Of a stretch of 64,000 nucleotides of DNA, positions 43,699-52,395 are shown piece by piece. The notes beneath the pieces were generated by a model, which saw nothing but the letters and a program-made list of their open reading frames with translations, was not told the origin of the DNA and did not search any database. Numbering within the stretch: position 1 is the stretch's first letter; every line of letters begins with the position of its first letter. The stretch is taken from positions 186,001-250,000 of the forward strand of contig NZ_JASHHX010000003.1 of the NCBI RefSeq assembly GCF_030056575.1, in the 5' to 3' direction. The position numbers and the translations under genes were made by a program. This DNA comes from Rhodoblastus sp. 17X3. Its GTDB lineage: Bacteria; Pseudomonadota; Alphaproteobacteria; Rhizobiales; Beijerinckiaceae.

Positions 43699-44733
43699 TC
43701 AGGTCGCCTTGTTTCGATCGCCGCCCGACAAAAGGATCGCGATCCATTTCGATGGCTCGTGCTCGCCGCAGATGGTGAGAACCGCGATCAGGATCGGCAC
43801 GCCGATGAACGCCCCTGCGATGCCCCACAGAAAGCTCCAGAAAAACACCGCGAACAGGACCATGAAGGGCGAGAGCGACAGGCGGGCGCCCGCAATGCGC
43901 GGTTCGAGATAGCTGCCGATGAAGAACTGGATGGCGTTCAGGCAGGCGAAGACCACCAGCGCGAGATTCCACGACTCGAATTGCGCCAGGGCGAAGAGGG
44001 ACGGGAACACGGTCGCGACCAGAGGCCCGATGAAGGGAATATAGTTCAGGACGAAGGCGATCACGCCCCAGGCGGTGGCCAGTTCGATGCCGGCGGCCAG
44101 AGCAAAAACCCAGACGACGGCGCCCGTCAACGCGCTCATCGTACTGCGGACCAGCATGTATTTCTGGAATTTTGCGGAGATTTCCTTCGCCGGGGTCAGC
44201 AGGGATTCGCGCAGGCGCGCGTTTTCGAGGCGCTGGATATTGTGGTGGGCGAGATCGACTTCGAGCAGGCCCAGCACCGTGAAGGCGAAGGCGATGACGA
44301 CGAAGGACAGCAGGCCATAGCCCTGTCCGCCGATTTCTCGCACGGCGCCGGTGATCCAGGCCGGACTGAAACTGGTCGCCATCAGCGGCTGAACGGCGAG
44401 GCCATGCGTTTCGAGCCAGGTGACGGCCTGACCGTAAAGCGCCTGGAAGCGCGCGGTATTATTGAGCAGCCATTGCGCGACATGGCCAAAGGCCCAGACC
44501 ACGAGATAGCCGAGAATTGAAATCGCCGCGAGCGTCGAGAGCAGGGTGACGACCATCGCCAGCAGCTTCGGGACCCGCCGCTGCATCGCGCCCTGGATCG
44601 GCCAGACGACGGCGACGATGAAAATGGCGAAGGTGACGGGGGCGAGGATGGGCCGGGCGAAAAAAGCCGCCGCGAGGAGGATCACCATTGCGGCGAGAAG
44701 AAGCGACGCGGTCGCCGCGCGATCTTGAGTCAT
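43699..44733 (-). CDS. AI-2E family transporter (UPF0118)
   Basis: The 344-residue membrane protein has paired N-terminal segments (LLLAAMVILLAAAFFARPIL) and the family C-terminal block YIPFIGPLVATVFPSLFAL, SYLEPRIAGARLSLSPFMVL and GIAGAFIGVPILIAVL. Despite its name the family includes sodium/proton antiporters and general exporters, so the substrate is open. It is convergent with the phosphoesterase gene. Confidence 0.9.
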   Translation of the reverse strand: MTQDRAATASLLLAAMVILLAAAFFARPILAPVTFAIFIVAVVWPIQGAMQRRVPKLLAMVVTLLSTLAAISILGYLVVWAFGHVAQWLLNNTARFQALYGQAVTWLETHGLAVQPLMATSFSPAWITGAVREIGGQGYGLLSFVVIAFAFTVLGLLEVDLAHHNIQRLENARLRESLLTPAKEISAKFQKYMLVRSTMSALTGAVVWVFALAAGIELATAWGVIAFVLNYIPFIGPLVATVFPSLFALAQFESWNLALVVFACLNAIQFFIGSYLEPRIAGARLSLSPFMVLFAVFFWSFLWGIAGAFIGVPILIAVLTICGEHEPSKWIAILLSGGDRNKAT

Positions 44734-44799
44734 GAAACGGCTTTCCGGCCTTGAGCCTTGCGTGGTCCGGCCCAGAGTTAAGCCGCTTTTCGCGTCAAC

Positions 44800-45600
44800 T
44801 CAACCGTCGGGGGAATTTCGTCGCGGGCCGGGGAAGAAGACGTTGACGCGCCGCGTATAGGCCTCGAAAGCGGCGCCGCGCGAGGCGCGCAGGTGCTTCT
44901 CCAGCGGGGGGACGCCGCTGACGTGAACCAGCAGCCAATAGATGAAAGCCGGGGCGGCCAGGGCGAGCAGGCCTTGCGGAAAAGCGCCCGAGAAATCGAG
45001 CGCGAGCAAGGGCCAGGCGCACCAGAACAGGAACTCGAAAAAATAATTGGGATGGCGCGAATATTTCCACAGGCCGATCTCGCAGATCCCCCTCGCAGGC
45101 GCGGCGCGGCGGAATTGGCTCAGTTGCGAATCGGCCAGCGCCTCGCCGCAGAGCGCCGTCGCCGCGACAACGACCCCGGCGAGATCGAAGACATCAGGAA
45201 AGGGGCGCGGCGCACGGGCGGCCAAAGCGACCGCGCCGACCAGAGGCAAGGCCGCCGCCGCCTGAATTTGCAGAAAGGCGAACAGCCGGCGTGGAAAATC
45301 CGCGCCCCATTCCTGCGCCAGCGCGGCATAGCGCGGATCGTCGCCGGCGCCGCGCGTCCGCGAGAAGATATGGCCTGCGAGCCGCGCCGACCAGACCGCG
45401 ACCAGCCCGGCGGCCAGCGCGCCGCGGCCGCAAGGAGCCGCCCCGGAGCAGGGCGCCAAGGCGAGAATAGCGGCGACCAGTCCGGTCGCCGCTGACCAAA
45501 TCGTGTCGATCCAGCCGCTGCGGCCCGTGCGCATCCTGACCAGCCATGCCAAGGCCATGGCGAGGTTGAGCGTGGCGACCGCCGTCAGGCCGTAAAACAT
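44800..45600 (-). CDS. DUF1295 membrane protein (steroid 5-alpha-reductase fold)
   Basis: The 266-residue protein has about six membrane segments and the DUF1295 signature GICEIGLWKYSRHPNYFFEF followed by HVSGVPPLEKHLRASRG near the end, as in the NADPH-dependent reductase/methyltransferase superfamily. It is divergent from the flavin oxidoreductase operon and homologues often accompany that operon, so it may act on the same modified fatty acids. The ATG at 45600 was preferred over a TTG two codons upstream. Confidence 0.85.
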   Translation of the reverse strand: MFYGLTAVATLNLAMALAWLVRMRTGRSGWIDTIWSAATGLVAAILALAPCSGAAPCGRGALAAGLVAVWSARLAGHIFSRTRGAGDDPRYAALAQEWGADFPRRLFAFLQIQAAAALPLVGAVALAARAPRPFPDVFDLAGVVVAATALCGEALADSQLSQFRRAAPARGICEIGLWKYSRHPNYFFEFLFWCAWPLLALDFSGAFPQGLLALAAPAFIYWLLVHVSGVPPLEKHLRASRGAAFEAYTRRVNVFFPGPRRNSPDG

Positions 45601-45661
45601 GAGCAAAACCTGCCTCCTTCGCCCCTTTTAACGTCATGCCGAAGCTTTTGGATCGCGCCGG

Positions 45662-45691
45662 TGAACCGCCGCGCCGCCCGACGCGTAGAAT
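45662..45691 (+). promoter_or_regulatory. candidate RpoE/ECF promoter for the lipid-modification operon
   Basis: TGAACC (45662-45667) is separated by 16 nt from CGTAGAAT (45684-45691). The same TGAACC-N16-CGTA arrangement lies upstream of the ECF sigma gene. It is 31 nt before the flavin oxidoreductase ATG. Confidence 0.6.
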
Positions 45692-45722
45692 TCCTGTCCG
45701 CCCCCTCACCTCTGGACTTGCA

Positions 45723-47075
45723 ATGGATCGATCAATCTCTCCCGGACCGCTCCCTCAAAGGCTTGCGGTGCTCGGGGCCGGCGTCTCCGGGCTTTCCTGC
45801 GCCTGGGCCTTGTCGCGCGATCATGACGTCGTGCTTTATGAGGCGGAGCGCCGTCTGGGCGGCCACGCCAACACCTGCGAACTGGCGCTGGGCGGGCGCA
45901 ATATCGCCGTGGATACCGGCTTCATCGTCTATAATGAGCCGACCTATCCCAATCTCACCGCGCTTTTCGCCCATATCGGCGTCGAAACGGCGCCGGCAGA
46001 GATGTCCTTCGCGGTTTCGCTGGACGGCGGCGCCTATGAATATGCGGGCAAGGATTTTCGCGGCTTGTTCGCCCAGCCCGCAAATGTGTTCAAGCCGCGT
46101 TTCTGGTCGATGATCCGCGACCTGCTGCGCTTCTATCGCGAAGCCCCGCGCGACCTGCCGCGCATGGGCGGCATCAGCCTTGACGAATATCTGGCGCGCG
46201 GCGGCTATGGCGCGGCTTTCGTCCGCGACCATCTCTACCCGATGGCGGCGGCGATCTGGTCCACGCCCGCCGCCGAGGTGGGCGCCTATCCCGCCGCTTC
46301 CTTCGTCCGCTTCTGCGACAATCACGGACTTCTGAAGATTGTAGGGCGTCCGGTCTGGCGCACTGTGCGCGGCGGCTCCCGCGCCTATGTGCGGCGCCTT
46401 GCTGAAAACATTCCGGACATTCGGCTCTGCGCCCCGGTCGCCCGGGTGTCGCGGCTGGCGGACGGCGTCGAAGTGCGGGATGCGACTGGCGGGGTCGATC
46501 GCTTCGACGCCGTGGTGATCGCCGCCCATGCCGACGCCGCGCTCGCCATGCTGGAGCGCCCGAGCGAAGCGGAGCGGCGCATACTCGGCGCGTTCCGCTA
46601 CGCCGACAACGAGGCCTTCCTCCATTCCGACGCCAGCCTGATGCCGCGCCGCAAGGCGGCCTGGGCGGCGTGGAACTATCTCGCCGAGGGTGGCGGCGAA
46701 ACCGAACTGGCCGTCACTTACTGGATGAACGCGCTACAGCCGCTTGGGTCAACGCCGGAGCTTTTTGTCACGCTCAATCCGCCGCGGCGGCCTGACGCCG
46801 CCAAGACGCATTTGCGCCAAAACTATCGCCATCCGCAATTCGACGGGGCCGCGATGAAGGCGCAAAGGCAATTGTGGTCACTGCAGGGCGTGGACCGGAT
46901 CTGGTATTGCGGCGCCTATTTCGGCTCCGGCTTTCACGAGGACGGCTTGCAGGCGGGCCTCGCCGTGGCCGAGCAATTGGGCGGCGGCAAAAGGCCATGG
47001 CGCGTGGCGCAGGAGAGCGGCCGGATCTTTATCGGCGCCGCGCCGCAGGCTCGCGAGAAGGCGCTGGCCCCATGA
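45723..47075 (+). CDS. FAD/NAD-binding oxidoreductase (amine-oxidase-like, UfaD-type)
   Basis: The 450-residue flavoprotein has the dinucleotide motif LAVLGAGVSGLSCAWALS, the amine-oxidase block RRLGGHANTC and VDTGFIVYNEPTYPNLTALF, and a C-terminal FAD contact YCGAYFGSGFHEDGLQAGLA. Homologues sit beside DUF1365 and cyclopropane-synthase-like genes. In Rhodobacter sphaeroides the comparable gene of the RpoE-ChrR regulon is linked to desaturation during methylated furan fatty acid synthesis (from memory). Its stop overlaps the next start as ATGA. The ATG at 45723 was used, since upstream codons overlap the candidate promoter. Confidence 0.85.
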   Translation: MDRSISPGPLPQRLAVLGAGVSGLSCAWALSRDHDVVLYEAERRLGGHANTCELALGGRNIAVDTGFIVYNEPTYPNLTALFAHIGVETAPAEMSFAVSLDGGAYEYAGKDFRGLFAQPANVFKPRFWSMIRDLLRFYREAPRDLPRMGGISLDEYLARGGYGAAFVRDHLYPMAAAIWSTPAAEVGAYPAASFVRFCDNHGLLKIVGRPVWRTVRGGSRAYVRRLAENIPDIRLCAPVARVSRLADGVEVRDATGGVDRFDAVVIAAHADAALAMLERPSEAERRILGAFRYADNEAFLHSDASLMPRRKAAWAAWNYLAEGGGETELAVTYWMNALQPLGSTPELFVTLNPPRRPDAAKTHLRQNYRHPQFDGAAMKAQRQLWSLQGVDRIWYCGAYFGSGFHEDGLQAGLAVAEQLGGGKRPWRVAQESGRIFIGAAPQAREKALAP

Positions 47076-47893
47076 TGGCGCCCGCACTCTATTCAGGCTT
47101 GGTGACGCATCACCGGCTGCGGCCGCGCGTCCATCGCCTCGCCTACCGCATCTATTCGCTGCTGCTCGATCTCGACCGGCTGGAGGAGTTCGACTCGCGC
47201 CTGCGCTGGTTCTCGCTCGACCGCTTCAATCTGTTCTCTTTCCATCGGCGCGATCGCGGCGACGGCTCAGGCCGCCCGCTGCGTGAACAGGTGGAGGCCG
47301 CCATGCGCGCCGGGGGCGTCGAGCCGGACGGCGGCAGGATTTTCCTGCTCACCATGCCGCGCCTGCTCGGCTGGGCCTTCAATCCGATCAGCGTCTATTA
47401 TTGCTGCCGTTGCTCGGGCGAACTCGCGGCGCTTCTCTATGAGGTGGACAATACGTTTGGCGAGCGCCACGCCTACATGATCCCCGTCGAGGACGCGGAA
47501 GAAGGCGAGGTCAGGCAGGCCTGCCGCAAGCAACTCCATGTCTCGCCCTTCATGAACATGGAGCTGGACTATGGCTTCCGCCTGCGCGCGCCCGACGAAA
47601 ACCTGAGCCTCGCCATCGACGTCTCGGACCCCGCGGGCCTGCTGCTGACAGCGCATTATCGCGCCCGGCGGTTGGAGCTGAACGACGCCAATCTGCTGCG
47701 CCTGTTCTTCTCCATTCCGCTGCTGACCTTGCGGGTGGTGGGCGGCATCCATTGGGAGGCTCTGAAGCTGTGGCGCAAGGGCGTCGGCCTGCGCGCCAAG
47801 CCGCCGCCGCCCGAGCAATTCCTCACCATTGTCCAAGCCGGCGCGCCGCGCCCCGTCCCGCAGCACCGAGTTCCCGCCCATGACCAGCATTGA
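47072..47893 (+). CDS. DUF1365 protein (UfaO-type)
   Basis: The 273-residue protein starts MMAPALYSGLVTHHRLRPRV and has RLLGWAFNPISVYYCCRCSG and KQLHVSPFMNMELDYGFRLR, hallmark DUF1365 blocks. The family is nearly always encoded between a flavin amine oxidase and a cyclopropane-synthase-like gene. It is thought to act on methylated or cyclopropane fatty acids, probably in the oxygen-dependent furan step. It overlaps both neighbours (ATGA with the flavoprotein, 14 nt with the methyltransferase). Confidence 0.88.
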   Translation: MMAPALYSGLVTHHRLRPRVHRLAYRIYSLLLDLDRLEEFDSRLRWFSLDRFNLFSFHRRDRGDGSGRPLREQVEAAMRAGGVEPDGGRIFLLTMPRLLGWAFNPISVYYCCRCSGELAALLYEVDNTFGERHAYMIPVEDAEEGEVRQACRKQLHVSPFMNMELDYGFRLRAPDENLSLAIDVSDPAGLLLTAHYRARRLELNDANLLRLFFSIPLLTLRVVGGIHWEALKLWRKGVGLRAKPPPPEQFLTIVQAGAPRPVPQHRVPAHDQH

Positions 47894-49124
47894 AGCCCCG
47901 ACCGCGAACATCGCCGCCGCGCCGCGCGGAAAAAGAATCGCCCATCCCTATGCTCTGGCCTTGCGCCGCCTGCTCGACCGCATGGTTGCGGGCCGCTTGA
48001 CGGTGCGGCTTCCCTCCGGCGCAATTCTGGAGGCGGCGGGCGCGGCGGCCGGGCCTGAGGCCGCGATCGACATTCGGGCATGGCGCGCCCTGCGCCGCTT
48101 GCTGTTGCGCGGCGACATCGGCTTTTCCGACGGCTTCATCGCGGGCGAATGGACCAGTCCAGATCTCGTGGCGCTGATCCGACTCGCCGCCGCCAATTCG
48201 GCTGCTTTGGGCGCGCTTGTCGCGGGCGGCCCGGCGCACCGGCTGGTCAACAAGCTGCGGCATTGGCGGCGCGCCAATTCCCGGCGCGGCAGCCGCCGCA
48301 ACATCATGAGCCATTACGATCTGGGCAATGATTTCTTCCGCCTCTGGCTCGATCCGACCATGTTCTATTCGTCCGCGCTCTGGGACGAGGCGACCGGCGG
48401 TCTCGAACAGGCGCAGCGCAACAAGCTGGCGCGCGCCGCCGCTTTGCTCGACCTGCGCGGCGGCGAGACGATTCTGGAAATCGGCTTCGGCTGGGGCGCG
48501 CTCGCGCTGCATCTGGCGCAGGGGGGCGCGGAAAGCGTCACCGGCCTGACGCTTTCGCCCGCGCAGCTCGAACTCGCGCGCGAACGCATCGCGCGGGAAG
48601 GCCTGGACAAGAGGGTGTCGCTGCGCCTCGAAGACTACCGCGACACGCAGGGCGCCTATGACCGCGTGGTGTCGATCGAAATGATCGAAGCCGTCGGCGA
48701 GGCCTATTGGCCCGCCTATTTCGGCAAGATCGCGCAGGTGCTGAAGCCGGGCGGCAAGGCGCTGATCCAGGCGATCACGATCGACGAGCCGCGCTTTGAA
48801 GATTATCGCGCCCGGCCGGATTTCATCCAGCGCCATATCTTCCCCGGCGGCTTTCTGCCAACCAAGACCATCATGCGAGATCAGGCCGAAGCCGCCGGGC
48901 TGCGGCTGGCCAAGGCCGAATATTTCGGCCTCTCCTATGCGAAGACGCTGGACGAATGGCGCCGGCGTTTCACCGCGCGCAAGGATGAGATCGCAGCTCT
49001 GGGCTTCGACGGGAAATTCTTTCGCCTGTGGACCTATTACCTTTGCTATTGCGAGGCGGGGTTCCGCGAACAGGCGACCGATGTCGGCTTTTATCTCCTC
49101 GAAAAGCCGGGAGCGGAGTCATGA
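47880..49124 (+). CDS. cfa: cyclopropane-fatty-acid-synthase-family SAM methyltransferase
   Basis: The 414-residue enzyme has an N-terminal domain (FSDGFIAGEWTSPDLVALIR), SHYDLGNDFFRLWLDPTMFY, the SAM site ILEIGFGWGALALHLAQ and QRHIFPGGFLPT, all as in Cfa/UfaM-type enzymes. It methylates the double bond of membrane phospholipid acyl chains. The context with DUF1365 and the flavoprotein suggests methylated or furan fatty acids more than simple cyclopropanes. It overlaps the DUF2177 start as ATGA. Confidence 0.9.
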   Translation: MTSIEAPTANIAAAPRGKRIAHPYALALRRLLDRMVAGRLTVRLPSGAILEAAGAAAGPEAAIDIRAWRALRRLLLRGDIGFSDGFIAGEWTSPDLVALIRLAAANSAALGALVAGGPAHRLVNKLRHWRRANSRRGSRRNIMSHYDLGNDFFRLWLDPTMFYSSALWDEATGGLEQAQRNKLARAAALLDLRGGETILEIGFGWGALALHLAQGGAESVTGLTLSPAQLELARERIAREGLDKRVSLRLEDYRDTQGAYDRVVSIEMIEAVGEAYWPAYFGKIAQVLKPGGKALIQAITIDEPRFEDYRARPDFIQRHIFPGGFLPTKTIMRDQAEAAGLRLAKAEYFGLSYAKTLDEWRRRFTARKDEIAALGFDGKFFRLWTYYLCYCEAGFREQATDVGFYLLEKPGAES

Positions 49125-49516
49125 AAATCATCGCGGTCTATATCGCGACCCTCGTCGTCTTCACCGGCATTGATTTCGTCTGGCTCGGCCGCATGGGCGA
49201 TTCCTTCTACCGCCCGGCGATGGGCGGGTTGGCCATGGACGGCTTTCGGCTCGGGCCGGCAGTCGTCTTTTACCTGCTCTATGCGTTCGGAATCGTGTTT
49301 TTCGCCGTCAACCCGGCGCTGGCGGCGCAAAGCTGGAAGGTGGCGGCGACACATGGCCTGTTGCTCGGCCTGATCGGCTATGGCGTCTATGACCTGACCA
49401 ATCAGGCCACGCTGAAGAGCTGGCCGCTGTCCCTGACCTTGGTGGACATGGCCTGGGGCTGTTTCCTGACCGGACTCGCCGCTCTGGCCGGTTACCTCGC
49501 CGGACGGCTCTCTTGA
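49121..49516 (+). CDS. DUF2177 membrane protein
   Basis: The 131-residue protein has four membrane segments, starts MKIIAVYIATLVVFTGIDFV and has YGVYDLTNQATLKSWPLSLT, the DUF2177 signature. It is the last gene of the lipid-modification operon, in an ATGA overlap with the methyltransferase. Its function is unknown. It is convergent with chrR. Confidence 0.88.
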   Translation: MKIIAVYIATLVVFTGIDFVWLGRMGDSFYRPAMGGLAMDGFRLGPAVVFYLLYAFGIVFFAVNPALAAQSWKVAATHGLLLGLIGYGVYDLTNQATLKSWPLSLTLVDMAWGCFLTGLAALAGYLAGRLS

Positions 49517-49538
49517 AAACCCGCCGGCGCTCGCGGGA

Positions 49539-50198
49539 TCAGATCCCCATCAGTGGCTGGAACAAACGTCCCAGCAGGGACTTGATGCGCAGCGGCGACT
49601 CGACCGCCGCGAGGCACAGGCATTCGCCGTCCTCGGTCACGCGGGGCTCGTGATCCTTCACATCTTCGTCTGCTTCTTCCAGGTCGCCGGGGCCGTAAAG
49701 GCCATGCGCGCTGGCGAAGGCGCCGTACAGAACCTGGGTCAGCTCCAACCCGCCGTGGCCATGGGCCGGCGTGGCGTGGCCGGGCGCGATCTTCAGCAGG
49801 ATCACGCGTTCTCGCGGAGCGTCGGGCAGGCGGACGCGCGCCCAGCGCAATTTGGGATGGACGAAACGCCAGGGACCGATCTCGCAGTCCGCCATGGCGG
49901 CGGGCAAGGCGAAGCCATTGTCGAGAACCGGCGCGCACGGCGCGGCGCGCGACCATTGCGGCGCGGCGGCTTTCGCATCGATGCGGGCGAAAATCTTTTC
50001 CAGCAGAACCGGCGAAACCGGCGCCGGCGCCAAGCCTTCCAGCAGCGCGCCGCCCGCGGCCTCGAACAGGCGGACCTGCTCGCGGCAACACGGACACGAC
50101 TCGAGATGGACGTCGACGACAAGCCGCAGGCCCGCGCCCAGCGTGCCGGCGGCGTGGCGGAGCAGGGTTTCGTCGCTGGGGTGCTGGCGCGGGCTCAC
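49539..50198 (-). CDS. chrR: ChrR-like cupin anti-sigma factor
   Basis: The 219-residue protein has an N-terminal zinc anti-sigma domain (DETLLRHAAGTL, then HLESCPCC with the His-Cys-Cys ligands) and a C-terminal cupin with HATPAHGHGGLELTQVLYG. In Rhodobacter ChrR holds the RpoE sigma factor and releases it on singlet oxygen. The start is GTG in a GTGA overlap with the sigma gene stop, giving 1:1 coupled synthesis. Confidence 0.88.
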   Translation of the reverse strand: MSPRQHPSDETLLRHAAGTLGAGLRLVVDVHLESCPCCREQVRLFEAAGGALLEGLAPAPVSPVLLEKIFARIDAKAAAPQWSRAAPCAPVLDNGFALPAAMADCEIGPWRFVHPKLRWARVRLPDAPRERVILLKIAPGHATPAHGHGGLELTQVLYGAFASAHGLYGPGDLEEADEDVKDHEPRVTEDGECLCLAAVESPLRIKSLLGRLFQPLMGI

Positions 50199-50860
50199 GG
50201 CTTTTCCTCCAGCAGAGTCCTGAGGCGGGCGAGCGCGAGGCGCATGCGGGACTTCACCGTGCCGAGCGGGATGCCCAGATCGCGCGCGATCGCGGACTGC
50301 GGCTTGTCGGCGAAATAGGCCTGCTCCAGCACCAGCGCCTGATCGCGCGTCAATTTTCCCAGAGCTTCCCGCACCTTGCTTTCGCGTTCGGCGGTCAGCA
50401 GGTTTTCCTCGCCGCCGGGGCTGTCGTCGATCGGGTCCCAATCTTCCAGCGGTTGGGCCACGCGATTGGCCTTGCGACGCTGGAAATCGACGCGCAAATT
50501 GCGCGCGATGACAAAAACCCAGGTCGAGACGCCGCCATATTTGGCGTTGTAAAGGCCGGCCTTGCGCCAGATCGCAATCATTGTCTCCTGGACGATGTCC
50601 TCGATCTGGACGGGAGAGAGGCCGGAGCGGCTGAGCCACGCCGTCAGGCGCGGGGCGAAATAGACATGCAGCCGCGCGAAGGCGTCGCGGTCCTGGCTTT
50701 CGGCCACCGCCTGCAGCCATGAATTGAGCGTCTCTGCGGTGGGAGCCGCAATATTCGCGCTGTCCGACTGCACCCGAATTGCGTCGCCTTCTTTCGAACC
50801 TGCCGGTTTCGCGCGCGGCGAAGGCCCGAATGGAACGCCCCGGCGTTTAAGGGAAGGCAT
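50195..50860 (-). CDS. rpoE: RpoE-type ECF sigma factor (ChrR partner)
   Basis: The C-terminal 175 residues are an ECF sigma factor: region 2 AFARLHVYFAPRLTAWLSRS with DIVQETMIAIWRKAGLY, and region 4 LTRDQALVLEQAYFADKPQS with AIARDLGIPLGTVKSRMRLA. It directs transcription of singlet-oxygen and lipid-repair genes when released from ChrR. ATG at 50860 gives 221 residues. The frame stays open to 51193 through a 24-bp tandem repeat, and the candidate promoter lies upstream of that point, so a longer N-terminal form of about 332 residues is possible. Confidence 0.85.
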   Translation of the reverse strand: MPSLKRRGVPFGPSPRAKPAGSKEGDAIRVQSDSANIAAPTAETLNSWLQAVAESQDRDAFARLHVYFAPRLTAWLSRSGLSPVQIEDIVQETMIAIWRKAGLYNAKYGGVSTWVFVIARNLRVDFQRRKANRVAQPLEDWDPIDDSPGGEENLLTAERESKVREALGKLTRDQALVLEQAYFADKPQSAIARDLGIPLGTVKSRMRLALARLRTLLEEKP

Positions 50861-50876
50861 TATCGCCAATCGACTG

Positions 50877-50948
50877 CCCAGGTCCAGCGCCATGGGCGCG
50901 CCCAGGTCCAGCGCCATGGACGCGCCAAGATCCAGCGCCACGGGCGCA
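50877..50948. repeat. three 24-bp tandem repeats in the rpoE leader or N-terminal extension
   Basis: Units at 50877-50900, 50901-50924 and 50925-50948 differ by a few bases around the core CCAGCGCCATGG. In the sigma frame on the minus strand each encodes an eight-residue unit close to MALDLGAP. The unit length is a multiple of three, so copy number changes would keep the frame. Confidence 0.8.
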
Positions 50949-51193
50949 AAAAGCGCGCCGATCTGGGAGAGAACCGCGCTCATCTTCCGCGCGCCAGCGT
51001 AAAGAAGCGGGCCTGTTCCGGCGGATCGTCGCGGAAGCGCCCGGAAAAGCGCGGGGTCGTCGCCCGCCCAGGCCAGCAACACGGCCACCGCCGCCTCCGC
51101 CTCGGCCCGGGCCGGGCGTGACAGCGGGGCATGCGCGTCATCGAGTTTAAATCTGAGGGATTCGCCGTCCACGCCCTGAGCCAGTTCGTCCAT
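50949..51193 (-). other. ORF segment upstream of rpoE, possible folE-like fragment
   Basis: From an ATG at 51193 the minus strand reads MDELAQGVDGESLRFKLDDA and then RPARAEAEAAVAVLLAWAGD. The second block resembles the start of GTP cyclohydrolase I, but the similarity stops there. It is in frame with the repeats and with rpoE. It could be a natural N-terminal extension, a leader peptide or a captured fragment. Confidence 0.35.
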
Positions 51194-51235
51194 TTCGCGC
51201 ACCCGTCCGACTGCGGCCTTTGCAGGTCCCTGGCG

Positions 51236-51265
51236 CTGTTACGTGGCGAACGCGGCTATGGTTCA
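51236..51265 (-). promoter_or_regulatory. candidate autoregulated RpoE/ECF promoter
   Basis: On the minus strand TGAACC (51265-51260) is followed after 16 nt by CGTAACAG (51243-51236), the same layout as before the flavin oxidoreductase operon. ECF sigma factors commonly drive their own gene. It lies about 43 nt upstream of the ATG at 51193. Confidence 0.6.
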
Positions 51266-51282
51266 ACTGGGCCTATGCTTTT

Positions 51283-52281
51283 TCACGTCCCGCGCGGGCC
51301 GAATTTCTGGCGCCAGCTCGGCAGGGAGTTGGCGAAGGGCAGGGGCTCCGCCTCGAACACTGCGCGCGCGACCGCGCGGGCGAGGCAATCGGCGGCGACG
51401 GCCCCGATTCGCGTCAGCGCAATGGCGTCGACCGGGCCTTCGGCGCGCCCCGTGGCCGCCGAAAAGACCACGTCGCCGTCCATGGCCGCATGGACGGGCC
51501 GCAGCGCCCGCGCCAATCCGTCCTGCGCCATGACCGCCACGCGCTTGGCCTCGGCCTTGGTGAGGGCGGCGTCGGTCGCGACAATCGCGATATTGGTGTT
51601 TTGCGGCGCGGCGCCTTTCATCTTCAGCGCCAGGGCGTTGGCCGGCAGGGGCGCCGGCCAGCCAAGCCCGCCGAATTCGCCGTCGCGCTCAAAGGGCGCG
51701 GCCCAGAAATGGCCTGTCTCGCCAATGGTCGCCTGTCCCACGGCGTTGACGGCGACCAAAGCCCCGACCCGGAAGCCGTCAGAAGTCTGGCCGCTGGCCG
51801 AGCCGAGTCCGCCCTTGAGGTCGACGACGGTCGCGCCATGGCCCGCGCCATGGCTGCCAAGCCGGAAATCCAGCGCCGCCGCCTGCGCAGCGGCATGGCC
51901 GAGCCGCCAATAGGCCGGCTCGCGCCAAAAGCTCTTGTCGCCGCCATTGGCGAGGTCGAACAATATGGCGCCGGGCGCGATCGGCACGAGCTGGCCCGCA
52001 ACGTCGAAGCCACGTCCGCTCTCGCGCAGGGCGGCCTGCACGCCGCCGACCGAATCGAGCCCGAAGGCTGAGCCGCCTGACAGGACCAGAGCGTCGATCT
52101 GCTGCACCGTCATGTCGGCTTCGAGCAAAGCCGCGTCGCGCAGGCCCGGCGCGCCGCCGGAAATCGCGATGGAGGCCGTTGCGGGCGCGTCGAAGACGAG
52201 CGCCGTGACGCCCGAGGCCAGCAGGGGATCATGGGCGGAGCCGACCTTCAGGCCGGCGACGTCGGTGATGAGGTTGCGCAC
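51283..52281 (-). CDS. P1 (S58/DmpA) family peptidase
   Basis: The 332-residue protein begins with RNLITDVAGLKVGSAHDPLL and has VLSGGSAFGLDSVGGVQAAL and the NTNIAIVATDA block around the autocatalytic nucleophile. Members self-cleave into two chains and act as aminopeptidases or amidases on small D/L-peptides. GTG at 52281 was chosen to match the usual family start; TTG at 52287 is also in frame. It lies upstream of the rpoE promoter on the same strand. Confidence 0.88.
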   Translation of the reverse strand: MRNLITDVAGLKVGSAHDPLLASGVTALVFDAPATASIAISGGAPGLRDAALLEADMTVQQIDALVLSGGSAFGLDSVGGVQAALRESGRGFDVAGQLVPIAPGAILFDLANGGDKSFWREPAYWRLGHAAAQAAALDFRLGSHGAGHGATVVDLKGGLGSASGQTSDGFRVGALVAVNAVGQATIGETGHFWAAPFERDGEFGGLGWPAPLPANALALKMKGAAPQNTNIAIVATDAALTKAEAKRVAVMAQDGLARALRPVHAAMDGDVVFSAATGRAEGPVDAIALTRIGAVAADCLARAVARAVFEAEPLPFANSLPSWRQKFGPRGT

Positions 52282-52395
52282 GAACAAATTTTCCGGGCTT
52301 GAAATGCCGCATGAATTTTATCGTATAAGCAGATATCTGACAGAACTATCGCGCGGCGCCGGAAAAATGCGCCGGCGCGACGCCAGGAATGATGC

